A stretch of 6,339 bases of DNA from Collinsella sp. (GCA_019414465.1 DXLY01000106.1:1-6339), one strand, 5' to 3'. Numbered from the stretch's first letter, positions 1 through 5,883 are shown. Numbers and translations are program-made. The notes: generated from the letters alone by a model not told the origin.

Positions 1-38
1 GCCCTCTGTCGGCATCGGCGCCTTATGCGAACGCTAGC

Positions 39-1322
39 CTAGCACTGCTCGAGAGCCTGCTCAAGGTCGGCAATCAGGTCGGCCGTGTCCTCGAGGCCGC
101 ACGACAGGCGCACCATGTCGGCGGAGATGCCACAGGCGATGAGCTCCTCATCGTTCATCTGGCGATGCGTGGCGTTAGCGGGATGCAGGCAGCAAGTGCG
201 GGCGTCGGCCACATGCGTGGCGATCTGGGCGAGCTTAAGGCTCTTCATAAAGGTCTCAGCCGCCGCGCGACCACCGTTAAAGCCAAAGCTCACAACGCCG
301 CAGGTACCGTTGGGCATGTACTTCTGAGCGATGTCATAGTACTTATCGCCCTCTAGGCCCGGATAGCTCACGAAGCGTACCTTGGGATGACTCTGCAGGA
401 ACTTGGCAACGGCCAGGCCGTTCTCACAATGACGCGGCATGCGCACATGCAGGCTCTCGAGCGAGCTGTTCAGGAAGAAGGCCGCCTGCGGGTTCTGCAT
501 GGGGCCGAGGTCGCGCATGAGCTGCGCGGTGGCCTTGGTAATGAAGGCGCCCTCGCGACCGAACTTCTTGGCATACGTCACGCCGTGGTAGCTCTCGTCG
601 GGCGTGGTGAGACCCGGGAACTTATCCGCATGGGCCATCCAGTCAAACTGGCCGTGGTCAACGATCACGCCGCCCAGGTAGGCAGCATGTCCATCCATGT
701 ACTTGGTGGTGGAGTGCGTAACGATGTCGGCGCCCCACTCAAAGGGACGGCACATCACGGGCGTCGGGAAGGTGTTGTCGACCATCAGCGGCACGCCGTG
801 GTCGTGCGCGGCCTTGGCAAAGCGCTCAATATCGAGCACGGCGAGGGCGGGATTGGCGATCGTCTCGCCAAAGACGAGCTTGGTATTGGGCTCAAAGGCT
901 GCCTCGAGCTCCTCATCAGTGCAGTCGGGGGCGACGAACGTGCAGGTCACGCCCATGCGGCCCATGGTGTGGGCGAGCAGGTTATACGTACCGCCGTAAA
1001 TGGCAGAACTCGCGACCACATGATCGCCGGCACCGGCCACGTTAAAGATCGCGAGGAAATTCGCAGCCATGCCCGAGCTCGTGAGCATCGCGGCAGTGCC
1101 TCCCTCCATCTCGCAGATCTTGGCGGCAACCAGATCGCACGTGGGGTTCTGCAAACGGCTGTAGAAGTAGCCCGACTCCTCCAGGTCAAACAGCTTGCCC
1201 ATATGCTCCGACGTGTCGTACTTCCACGTGGTGGACTGGTAGATGGGCACCTGGCGCGGCTCGGCATCTCCCGGGTGATAGCCGCCCTGAACACATGTAG
1301 TACCGATGGTCTGCTCGCTCAT
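39..1322 (-). CDS. metY: O-acetylhomoserine sulfhydrylase (O-acetylhomoserine aminocarboxypropyltransferase), PLP-dependent
   Basis: Cytosolic PLP enzyme of the Cys/Met metabolism (cystathionine gamma-synthase) family, which in this branch makes homocysteine from O-acetylhomoserine and sulfide for methionine synthesis. Visible signatures in the 427-residue product are GYFYSRLQNPT at residues 51-61 (Tyr54 and Arg56 fit the phosphate-binding pair), Tyr109 in the SSAIYGG segment as the likely ring-stacking residue, Asp182 in VDNTF contacting the pyridine nitrogen, Lys207 in HSTTKYMDG as the Schiff-base lysine, and Arg405 in VRLSCGLED for the substrate carboxylate. The length fits MetY (about 425-430) better than MetB, MetC or MGL (about 380-400). 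The ATG start has AAGGGAG six bases upstream (1329-1335). A gene for a related OAH or cystathionine enzyme with another thiol preference cannot be fully excluded; the family call is certain, the exact substrate is inferred. Confidence 0.93.
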   Translation of the reverse strand: MSEQTIGTTCVQGGYHPGDAEPRQVPIYQSTTWKYDTSEHMGKLFDLEESGYFYSRLQNPTCDLVAAKICEMEGGTAAMLTSSGMAANFLAIFNVAGAGDHVVASSAIYGGTYNLLAHTMGRMGVTCTFVAPDCTDEELEAAFEPNTKLVFGETIANPALAVLDIERFAKAAHDHGVPLMVDNTFPTPVMCRPFEWGADIVTHSTTKYMDGHAAYLGGVIVDHGQFDWMAHADKFPGLTTPDESYHGVTYAKKFGREGAFITKATAQLMRDLGPMQNPQAAFFLNSSLESLHVRMPRHCENGLAVAKFLQSHPKVRFVSYPGLEGDKYYDIAQKYMPNGTCGVVSFGFNGGRAAAETFMKSLKLAQIATHVADARTCCLHPANATHRQMNDEELIACGISADMVRLSCGLEDTADLIADLEQALEQC

Positions 1323-1360
1323 ATCTAGCTCCCTTGCCTGGGTTACGTTTTATTCGGTTC

Positions 1361-1389
1361 ACGATACCGCTACCCTGCACCCCTCTCAA
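1361..1389 (-). promoter_or_regulatory. Candidate sigma-70-type promoter of the metY gene
   Basis: Read on the minus strand, TTGAGA (1384-1389) and TATCGT (1361-1366) are separated by exactly 17 bases. The -35 matches the consensus at 5 of 6 positions and the -10 at 4 of 6. Transcription would begin near 1354, giving a leader of about 31 bases, too short for a SAM riboswitch or T-box. So no RNA-based methionine control is visible here. The site is only predicted by eye. Confidence 0.4.
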
Positions 1390-1507
1390 CCCATCCCCAA
1401 GGTAGGTTATGGGACAAATTGATCAGGGGTATTTATCTCAAGCCTTGGGCATTTGCTCGATAGATAAAAACGAGGCATACATGAAGCTCTCGATGATTAC
1501 ATGCCCC

Positions 1508-1539
1508 GTCACGGGTACCATAGGCGGGTACACCGTGAC
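1508..1539 (+). promoter_or_regulatory. Leader hairpin abutting the ribosome binding site of the C-GCAxxG-C-C gene
   Basis: GTCACGG plus GTACC (1508-1519) pairs with GGTAC plus CCGTGAC (1527-1539). This gives a 12-bp stem with one bulged A (1532) and a 7-base loop. The stem ends one base before the AAGGAG ribosome binding site at 1541-1546. It has no following T-run, so it is not an ordinary terminator. A role in translation control or mRNA stability is inferred. If translation started at the alternative ATG 1481, this stretch would be coding instead. Confidence 0.4.
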
Positions 1540-1552
1540 CAAGGAGACAACG

Positions 1553-1999
1553 ATGAAGCAAATCGATACGGCCCAGCTCGACATCACCGCCTGTCAGGCT
1601 CAAGCTGCCGAATATCACGCCCGTGGCTTTAACTGCGCCCAGGCCGTCGCCTGCACGCTCGCGCCCGCCGTCGGGCTCGACCCCCAGGTCGCCTTTACCC
1701 TCACCGAGGGCTTTGGCGCCGGCATGGGCGGCATGACCGAAACCTGCGGCGCCATCTCGGGCGCCGTGGCCATCATGGGCTTTGTAATGAGCGACGGCAT
1801 GGAAAACCCCAAGACCAAGGGCCAGACCTACAAGCTGTCGCGCGAAATCGCCAAGCGTTTTGGCGAGAAGAACACAACGACCGTCTGCGGCACGCTCAAG
1901 GGCATCGGATCGGATAAGGGTCCGCTCCGCAGCTGCCCCGGCTGCATCGACGATGCCGTCGAGATTGCCTGCGATGTGCTAAAGCAGCTCGCCGAGTAA
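1553..1999 (+). CDS. C-GCAxxG-C-C family protein (putative redox-active, cysteine-rich)
   Basis: Small 148-residue soluble protein of the C_GCAxxG_C_C family, found mostly in anaerobes and of unknown biochemical role; a redox or metal-binding function is assumed from the conserved cysteines. The family pattern is clear: FNCAQAV (Cys28), the glycine-rich GFGAGMGGM stretch at residues 53-61, TCGAISGAVAIMG with Cys65, then Cys112, the pair Cys128 and Cys131 (SCPGC), and Cys140. No signal peptide or membrane segment is seen. ATG 1553 is chosen because AAGGAG lies six bases upstream and the protein then begins with the helix that usually precedes the first cysteine. In-frame ATGs at 1409 and 1481 exist; 1481 has GAGG five bases ahead (1472-1475) and would add 24 residues without family resemblance. 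The gene is divergent from metY. A sulfur-related role is only suggested by that neighbour. Confidence 0.85.
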   Translation: MKQIDTAQLDITACQAQAAEYHARGFNCAQAVACTLAPAVGLDPQVAFTLTEGFGAGMGGMTETCGAISGAVAIMGFVMSDGMENPKTKGQTYKLSREIAKRFGEKNTTTVCGTLKGIGSDKGPLRSCPGCIDDAVEIACDVLKQLAE

Positions 2000-2012
2000 A
2001 CGGCAGCAACAG

Positions 2013-2064
2013 AAAAACGACGGCCGGCGCGCTTGGAATCCATCCAAAAGCACGCCGGCCGTCG
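2013..2064 (-). terminator. Intrinsic terminator of the yigZ-family gene, between convergent genes
   Basis: A perfect 12-bp stem, CGACGGCCGGCG (2018-2029) with CGCCGGCCGTCG (2053-2064), is extended by inner pairs GCTT/AAGC and GG/CC around a short loop. On the minus strand the stem is followed directly by TTTTT (plus-strand A run 2013-2017), the classic arrangement for ending the leftward transcript. On the plus strand no T-run follows, so it may stop the converging rightward gene less efficiently. The stem begins three bases after the minus-strand stop codon. Confidence 0.85.
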
Positions 2065-2067
2065 CCG

Positions 2068-2706
2068 TTAGAACTCGGCAAACTCGGGAGCGCCGACCTC
2101 AATCTCCTCGCGCCCCGCCATAAGCTCGCGCATCTTAGCGCAAAACGGCTCCTGCTCCCCCGCCTTAAACACCAAATGAAGTGTCACGGCGTCCGCGTAA
2201 TCGGTATCCGAAACCTTGGCACCCGAATCCTGCGCCAAGCGAAGCACCTGTTCGTACTGCGGATAGGCCACATGCACGTCAACCGGCACGACGCTTGTCA
2301 TCTCAACGATCTGCCCGGCCTCCTGAGCCGCGGCCACCGCCGCCTGCGTCGCAGCGGTATAGGCGCGCACCAAGCCACCAGGCCCCAACAGCGTGCCACC
2401 AAAATAGCGCGTCACCACGCAGCAAACATTTTTGAGCTCTGCGCCGCGCAACACCTCGAGCGTCGGCATACCGCTCGTGCGGCTCGGCTCACCATCATCG
2501 CTCTGGCGCTCGCGTCCATCGACTAAAATCCACGCGGGAACATTGTGTCGAGCGTTGTAATGACGCTTGCGAACCATCTCGATAAAGGCATTCGCCTCAT
2601 CCTCGGACTCAATATGGACCAGCTGGGCAATAAACCGGCTCTTGCGGTCAACGAACTCGCCCGTAGCCTCAATATTCGATTGCAGAGTAAAATAGCTGTC
2701 CAACAA
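2068..2706 (-). CDS. yigZ: YigZ/IMPACT (UPF0029) family protein
   Basis: Cytosolic protein of the YigZ/YvyE/IMPACT family, conserved in bacteria and eukaryotes. The eukaryotic IMPACT/Yih1 members act on the translation-stress kinase GCN2; the bacterial function is not settled. The 212-residue product has the expected two-domain length. The N-terminal UPF0029 domain spans about residues 15-125, with KSRF (22-25), SDDGEPSRTSGMP (69-81) and the hallmark RYFGGTLLGPGGLVRAY (100-116). A C-terminal DUF1949-like domain (about 138-197) follows. The start is TTG: an in-frame TGA at 2713-2715 leaves no room for an upstream start. Two adjacent TTG codons (2704-2706 and 2701-2703) share the same GAGGGG signal at 2709-2714, and the second has the more usual spacing, so the protein may be one residue shorter. 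It is apparently monocistronic, ended by the hairpin at 2018-2064. Confidence 0.9.
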   Translation of the reverse strand: MLDSYFTLQSNIEATGEFVDRKSRFIAQLVHIESEDEANAFIEMVRKRHYNARHNVPAWILVDGRERQSDDGEPSRTSGMPTLEVLRGAELKNVCCVVTRYFGGTLLGPGGLVRAYTAATQAAVAAAQEAGQIVEMTSVVPVDVHVAYPQYEQVLRLAQDSGAKVSDTDYADAVTLHLVFKAGEQEPFCAKMRELMAGREEIEVGAPEFAEF

Positions 2707-2746
2707 AGCCCCTCAACAGAATAAAGCGCAGCAACAAACAGCCTCA

Positions 2747-2752
2747 ATAATA
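2747..2752 (-). promoter_or_regulatory. Possible -10 element for the yigZ-family gene
   Basis: The minus strand reads TATTAT here, 5 of 6 matches to the -10 consensus, about 40 bases ahead of the start codon. The hexamer 17 bases upstream (GGTCAA) is not a recognisable -35, so the assignment is weak. Confidence 0.25.
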
Positions 2753-2821
2753 CGGCAAAGACAGCACCGTTGACCTCGCCAACAAGAACGGAAACGCCAA
2801 TGATACCGTCACCAACAGCGA

Positions 2822-2920
2822 GAACCCGTCAGCGCGAGCAAGGTGCCTTGAAAGACGAGGGCATTGACCTTATGGTCATGCCCGAAGGCTTGAAAGGCAG
2901 ATTGCCGCGCTGACGGGTTC
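2822..2920. repeat. 99-nt imperfect palindrome: 15-bp perfect inverted repeat enclosing further hairpin structure
   Basis: GAACCCGTCAGCGCG at 2822-2836 is the exact reverse complement of 2906-2920. Inside it the pairing continues in register: GCAA/TTGC (2838-2841/2902-2905), TGCCTT/AAGGCA (2844-2849/2894-2899), AAG/CTT (2852-2854/2889-2891), GGGCA/TGCCC (2859-2863/2879-2883) and TGACC/GGTCA (2865-2869/2874-2878), with a TTAT loop at 2870-2873. That is about 38 base pairs in one rod. It lies between the yigZ-family gene and the 3' end of rnpB. Neither strand has a T-run after it, so it is not a normal terminator. It could be a small structured RNA, a miniature repeat element, or an unusual rnpB 3' processing or termination structure. 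Confidence 0.75.
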
Positions 2921-2933
2921 GCAGCGTCAACAA

Positions 2934-3301
2934 AGTGCCGAGTGGGCTTGTAAGCCGGGTTCTGTCGTGAACGGTCATTTATCTTGTCTGCACGTTACCA
3001 TGCAGCTCCACGCACGCTACCCGAACGCGGACCGGGCCGGCCCATAGCGTTCCTATTCGCGCTTGCTCCGGATGGGGCTTGCCAAGCCGCCGTGTTGCCA
3101 CGACGCTGGTGGTCTCTTACACCACCGTTTCAGCTTTTCCCTTTACGCCTTGTGGCGCAGGTGGGAGTCTTCTTTTCTGCGGCGCTTTCCGTCGGATCAC
3201 TCCGCCCGGCCGTTAGCCGGCATCCCGCCCTCTGGAGCCCGGACTTTCCTCACGCGTACTGCAAGCAGCACATCGCGCGACCGTCTGGCCCACTCAGCAG
3301 T
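2934..3301 (-). ncRNA. rnpB: RNase P RNA (bacterial type A)
   Basis: Catalytic RNA of ribonuclease P, which trims the 5' leader from precursor tRNAs. On the minus strand the diagnostic blocks appear in order: GAGGAAAGTCCGGGCTCC (3234-3251), the GAAACGGTGG...GTAAGAGACCACC specificity-domain block (3108-3131), AGATAAATGACCGTTC (2969-2984), and ACAGAACCCGGCTTACA (2949-2965). The ends are set by helix P1: 3288-3298 pairs with 2937-2947 over 11 positions with one G.U wobble. The total of about 370 nt is normal. The exact ends are approximate: the 5' end follows from a TACACT box at 3307-3312 and the 3' end from P1. No U-run terminator follows P1; the 99-nt palindrome at 2822-2920 is the next structure downstream. 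Confidence 0.95.
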
Positions 3302-3306
3302 GCAAG

Positions 3307-3333
3307 AGTGTAGCACACCGTCACCACAGGCAA
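3307..3333 (-). promoter_or_regulatory. Candidate rnpB promoter
   Basis: On the minus strand TGC-TACACT (-10 at 3307-3312, with a TGN extension) is preceded by TTGCCT (3328-3333) at a short 15-base spacing. Initiation would fall near 3301, a few bases before helix P1 of RNase P RNA, which is where it is expected. The extended -10 may compensate for the poor spacing. Confidence 0.45.
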
Positions 3334-3391
3334 TGGCACAACACAAGCGTTCGACACGATAAACCAAGAACCACGCCATACAGTACAATAG

Positions 3392-3514
3392 GGTTGTCGA
3401 TGGGCAACGTCGTCAGTCGAGACGCGACCGCGCTCCGCACCCCTCCGTCTACTCGGTGCGTTCCCGCCTCCTCCCCGAGGCGGGATGTCGGCATTTTTTC
3501 ATGCACCGACAACC
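3392..3514. repeat. Intergenic structured stretch closed by an 8-11 bp inverted repeat
   Basis: GGTTGTCG (3392-3399) is the exact reverse complement of 3507-3514. With one G.U pair on the minus-strand RNA (an A.C mismatch on the plus strand) and two more pairs, the helix grows to 11 positions. The 100-odd bases inside hold several local hairpins: GTTGTC/GGCAAC (3393-3398/3403-3408), CGCACC/GGTGCG (3436-3441/3455-3460), and CCCGCCTC/GAGGCGGG (3463-3470/3477-3484). The stretch lies between the rnpB promoter and the rpsA terminator, with no gene in it. Some of the pairings exclude each other. No known RNA family was recognised. Confidence 0.4.
3463..3499 (+). terminator. Orphan rightward terminator-like hairpin with T-run
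   Basis: CCCGCCTC (3463-3470) pairs with GAGGCGGG (3477-3484) around a six-base loop, and TTTTTT follows at 3494-3499. The nine-base gap between stem and T-run is longer than usual. The orientation is rightward, yet no plus-strand gene lies between 1999 and this point. Either it ends a short unannotated RNA or it blocks antisense transcription into rpsA. Confidence 0.4.
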
Positions 3515-3565
3515 AAATAGCCTGTGTACAGCATGGGCAGCATCGCGTATCTCGGCACCAAATGC

Positions 3566-3599
3566 AAAAAGGGACCCGTCCATTACGGACGGATCCCTT
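3566..3599 (-). terminator. Intrinsic terminator of rpsA
   Basis: AAGGGATCCGTCC on the minus strand (plus 3587-3599) pairs with 3569-3581 over 13 positions around a five-base loop, and the minus strand continues with TTTTT (plus-strand A run 3566-3570). The single imperfect pair is G.U on the minus-strand RNA but C.A on the plus strand, so the structure is tuned to the leftward rpsA transcript. It starts 24 bases after the rpsA stop codon. Confidence 0.92.
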
Positions 3600-3623
3600 A
3601 AAACAAGTGATCGTCAAACCGAT

Positions 3624-4790
3624 TTACTCGGCGTCGGTCTCCTCGTCCTTCTTCTCGGAAGGAAGCGGGGTAACCTCGATCTCGACGCCCAGAGTCTCAG
3701 CAGCGGACTTCATGGACAGAGAGATACGACGACGGTCGAGGTCGATCTCCATGACCTTGACCTGAACCTTGTCGCCCACGTGGGTGACCTGAGAAGGCTG
3801 GTCGACGTGCTTGTTGGCCATCTCGGAGATGTGCACCAGGCCCTCGATGCCCTCGCCCAGGTCGACGAAAGCGCCAAACGGGACAAGCTTGGTCACAGTG
3901 CCCTCGACGATAGCGCCGACGGGGTACTTCTTGACCAGTGCGCGCCACGGATCCTCGGTGGTCTGCTTGAGACCCAGGGAGATGCGCTCGCGGTTGAGAT
4001 CGACGTCGAGAACCTCGACCTCGACCTCCTGGCCGACCTTGACAACCTCGGAAGGATGGTTGACGTGGTTCCAGGAGAGCTCGGAGATGTGGATGAGGCC
4101 GTCGATACCGCCGAGGTCGACGAAGGCGCCGAAGTCGACGATGGAGGAAACGGTGCCCTGGAGACGCATACCAGACTTGAGCTTGGACAGGATCTCGGAG
4201 CGCTCGGCCTTACGGGACTCCTCGAGCACGACGCGACGGGAGAGGACGACGTTGTTGCGGTTACGGTCCATCTCGATGACGCGGGCCTCGATGCGGGTGC
4301 CCATGTAAGAGGTGAGGTCCTTGACGCGACGGAGGTCGACGAGGGAAGCAGGCAGGAAGCCACGCAGGCCGATGTCGAGGATCAGGCCGCCCTTGACAAC
4401 CTCGATAACCTCGCCCTCGACGTTCTCGCCGGAGTTGAACTTCTCCTCGATGCGGTTCCAAGCACGCTCGTACTCGGCACGCTTCTTGGACAGGACCAGA
4501 CGACCGTCCTTGTCCTCCTTCTGGAGAACCAGAGCCTCGATGGGATCACCGAGTGCAACGATGTCTGCAGGGTTAGCGTCCTTGCGGATGGACAGCTCGC
4601 GGACCGGGATAACGCCCTCGGACTTGAATCCGATGTCAACGAGCACCTCGTCATGCTCGATCTTAACGACAGTGCCGTTAACGAGATCGCCCTCATCAAA
4701 GTCGGTAATCGTACCGTCGATGAGGTTGTTCATCTCCTCCTCGTTGACATCGTCAAGAGAGAAAATGGACGAGTTCTGAATCTCACTCAA
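3624..4790 (-). CDS. rpsA: 30S ribosomal protein S1
   Basis: mRNA-binding protein of the small ribosomal subunit that helps recruit and unfold messages for translation initiation. The 388-residue product carries four S1 (OB-fold) domains at about residues 34-104, 121-187, 206-275 and 291-362. The last two show the textbook DFGAFVDLG...GLIHISELS and PFGAFVDLGEGIEGLVHISEM cores. Four domains is typical of actinobacterial and other Gram-positive S1, against six in E. coli. The tail is short and acidic (EKKDEETDAE). The start is TTG: the in-frame stop TAG at 4809-4811 excludes an earlier start, no ATG or GTG lies between it and 4790, and AAAGGGG (4798-4804) sits seven bases upstream. No cmk or der gene adjoins it, and it forms its own unit ended by the hairpin at 3566-3599. 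Confidence 0.96.
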   Translation of the reverse strand: MSEIQNSSIFSLDDVNEEEMNNLIDGTITDFDEGDLVNGTVVKIEHDEVLVDIGFKSEGVIPVRELSIRKDANPADIVALGDPIEALVLQKEDKDGRLVLSKKRAEYERAWNRIEEKFNSGENVEGEVIEVVKGGLILDIGLRGFLPASLVDLRRVKDLTSYMGTRIEARVIEMDRNRNNVVLSRRVVLEESRKAERSEILSKLKSGMRLQGTVSSIVDFGAFVDLGGIDGLIHISELSWNHVNHPSEVVKVGQEVEVEVLDVDLNRERISLGLKQTTEDPWRALVKKYPVGAIVEGTVTKLVPFGAFVDLGEGIEGLVHISEMANKHVDQPSQVTHVGDKVQVKVMEIDLDRRRISLSMKSAAETLGVEIEVTPLPSEKKDEETDAE

Positions 4791-5105
4791 AGGTGGACCC
4801 CTTTCGAACTACGGGGCCCCGATTGCTAGGACCTACAGAAGGGTGCGACAAGCACACAACGTTTAGGAACACTCGGGAGCCGACAGATACTAATGTGACG
4901 CTTATGCAATCACGTTCGTATAGGTTACGGGGAAATGAGTTCGATTTCAAGCGTGAACTGCGATTTTTTACTCGTGTGGAGACTTTTTCGTAATCTTATG
5001 AACACACGTCTCCGCAACTTGACGATAACCAGCTAGGCATTCGGCTTTGGGGTAAAGTATCCGGAGCCAACGATTCTAGATCGATTTTTCGAGAAAGGTG
5101 CCCGC
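4791..5105. other. Divergent intergenic region between rpsA and the HAD-hydrolase gene
   Basis: About 315 bases with no credible gene. It must hold the promoters of both flanking genes. For rpsA the best candidate on the minus strand is TTGAAA (4945-4950), 17 bases, TAACCT (4922-4927): a good -35 and a weak -10, giving a leader of about 125 bases, unusually long for a single ribosomal-protein gene. For the rightward gene, TTGACG at 5018-5023 looks like a -35 but nothing resembling a -10 follows at the right distance; TAAAGT (5053-5058) could be a -10 without a clear partner. A 9-bp stem is listed separately. No recognised ribosomal-protein leader motif was seen. Confidence 0.5.
4975..5016 (+). 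repeat. 9-bp imperfect inverted repeat in the rpsA/HAD intergenic region
   Basis: TGTGGAGAC (4975-4983) pairs with GTCTCCGCA (5008-5016); the one non-Watson-Crick position is U.G on the plus-strand RNA. The 24-base loop is AT-rich. There is no T-run, so it is not a terminator. It could be an operator or leader structure, or chance. Confidence 0.3.
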
Positions 5106-5864
5106 GTGCTCAAAGCAGTCGTTTTCGATATGGACGAGACGCTTCTCAGCATCAACCTCAACGCGTTCATCCTTCGCTATTTTAAGGATGTCTCTTCGAT
5201 GCTCGCGGATATCGGGCGCCGCAGCCGCGGTGGCACGATGGCACGCCTCGGCACCATCCTAGTCGACCTCAACGCCAATCGCCGCAGCGGCACGGACAAC
5301 CGCACCAATCTTGAGTTTTACCAAGAAGAGGTCGAGCGCCGATGCGGGATCCGCCTCTCCGATCCCCTCATCTACGAGGCGTTTACCTACTATGACCGCG
5401 AAGTTCTTCCGTACAAGAACGACGATGTCATTAACGCCCACGCCATGCCGGGCGCACACGCCGCGCTCCAGGCCGTACAGGACGCAGGGCTGCGTTGCGC
5501 GCTCTTTACCAACCCCAGCTTTCCCCAAGGGGCCATCGAGTGCCGCATGGGCTGGGGCGACCTGGCCGACGCCCCCTTTGAGCTCGTCACGCACATGGGA
5601 AACACCACCCGCTGCAAGCCCGATGCCACCTACTATCTAGAGCAGCTTCAGGTGATGGGACTCGAGCCACACGAGGTCCTTATGGTGGGCAACGATCCCA
5701 AACGCGACTTCCCGTCCCCCGATTGCGGCATCCAAACCGCCTTTGTGGGCCAAGGCAAGCCCAGCCGAGCCACCTGGCGCGGAACCATGGAAGACTTCGC
5801 CCGCGACTTTAACGCCGTAATCGAGGCCTTCTACGAGCACCAAATAGCCGACGAACTATCGTAG
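5106..5864 (+). CDS. HAD-superfamily hydrolase
   Basis: Cytosolic haloacid-dehalogenase-fold hydrolase, most likely a phosphatase; the substrate cannot be told from sequence. In the 252-residue product motif I is VVFDMDETLL with Asp8 (nucleophile) and Asp10 (acid/base), motif II is LFTN with Thr135, motif III is RCKPD with Lys171, and motif IV is GNDPKRD with Asp197 and Asp201 for magnesium. The region between motifs I and II (about residues 15-110) is a helical C1-type cap. All four motifs are intact, so the enzyme should be active. The start is GTG, with AAAGG (5094-5098) seven bases upstream. It stands alone, divergent from rpsA and convergent with the desulfidase gene. A nucleotidase or phosphoglycolate-phosphatase-like role is possible but unproven. 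Confidence 0.9.
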   Translation: MLKAVVFDMDETLLSINLNAFILRYFKDVSSMLADIGRRSRGGTMARLGTILVDLNANRRSGTDNRTNLEFYQEEVERRCGIRLSDPLIYEAFTYYDREVLPYKNDDVINAHAMPGAHAALQAVQDAGLRCALFTNPSFPQGAIECRMGWGDLADAPFELVTHMGNTTRCKPDATYYLEQLQVMGLEPHEVLMVGNDPKRDFPSPDCGIQTAFVGQGKPSRATWRGTMEDFARDFNAVIEAFYEHQIADELS

Positions 5865-5883
5865 GCGCCAGAACATCTAGCGC

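Noticed and set aside
387..1328. Long plus-strand open frame (313 codons) opposite metY
   Set aside because: It is the antisense shadow of a fully recognisable enzyme; the protein shows no family motif and GC-rich codon bias keeps such frames open.
1340..1408. SAM riboswitch in front of metY
   Set aside because: The predicted leader is only about 31 bases and lacks any SAM aptamer features.
2800..2913. 37-codon plus-strand frame across the 99-nt palindrome (ending MPEGLKGRLPR)
   Set aside because: There is only a poor GGA ahead of the ATG, and the sequence is better explained by the RNA/DNA palindrome; kept out as a gene, though a peptide cannot be fully excluded.
2822..2920. Signal recognition particle (4.5S) RNA
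   Set aside because: Size and rod shape fit, but the conserved apical loop region with GGAAGGAAGCAGCC-type sequence is absent.
2984..3388. Open frames on both strands within 2984-3388
   Set aside because: They lie on RNase P RNA and its promoter; the RNA is identified by several conserved blocks and a closing P1 helix.
3421..3500. T-box riboswitch
   Set aside because: The GC-rich stem and T-run recall a T-box end, but no TGGNACCGCG-type core is present and no aminoacyl-tRNA synthetase or amino-acid gene follows on that strand.
3321..3617. 98-codon minus-strand open frame between rpsA and rnpB
   Set aside because: It begins upstream of and crosses the rpsA terminator, has no good ribosome binding site, and its Cys/Trp-rich product resembles nothing.
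3456..4829. 457-codon plus-strand open frame opposite rpsA
   Set aside because: Its Leu/Asp/Val-rich sequence is the complement of S1 codons, it runs through the rpsA terminator, and rpsA on the other strand is certain.
4894..4913. CRP/FNR-like palindrome TGTGA...TCAC
   Set aside because: The half-sites are 11 bases apart rather than the required 6, and only 4 bp are symmetric.
4793..4993. 66-codon plus-strand frame in the rpsA/HAD intergenic region
   Set aside because: It has no ribosome binding site (its upstream bases are the rpsA start region) and the product has no recognisable features.
5259..5843. Minus-strand open frames opposite the HAD-hydrolase gene
   Set aside because: They are shadows of a gene with all four HAD motifs intact.
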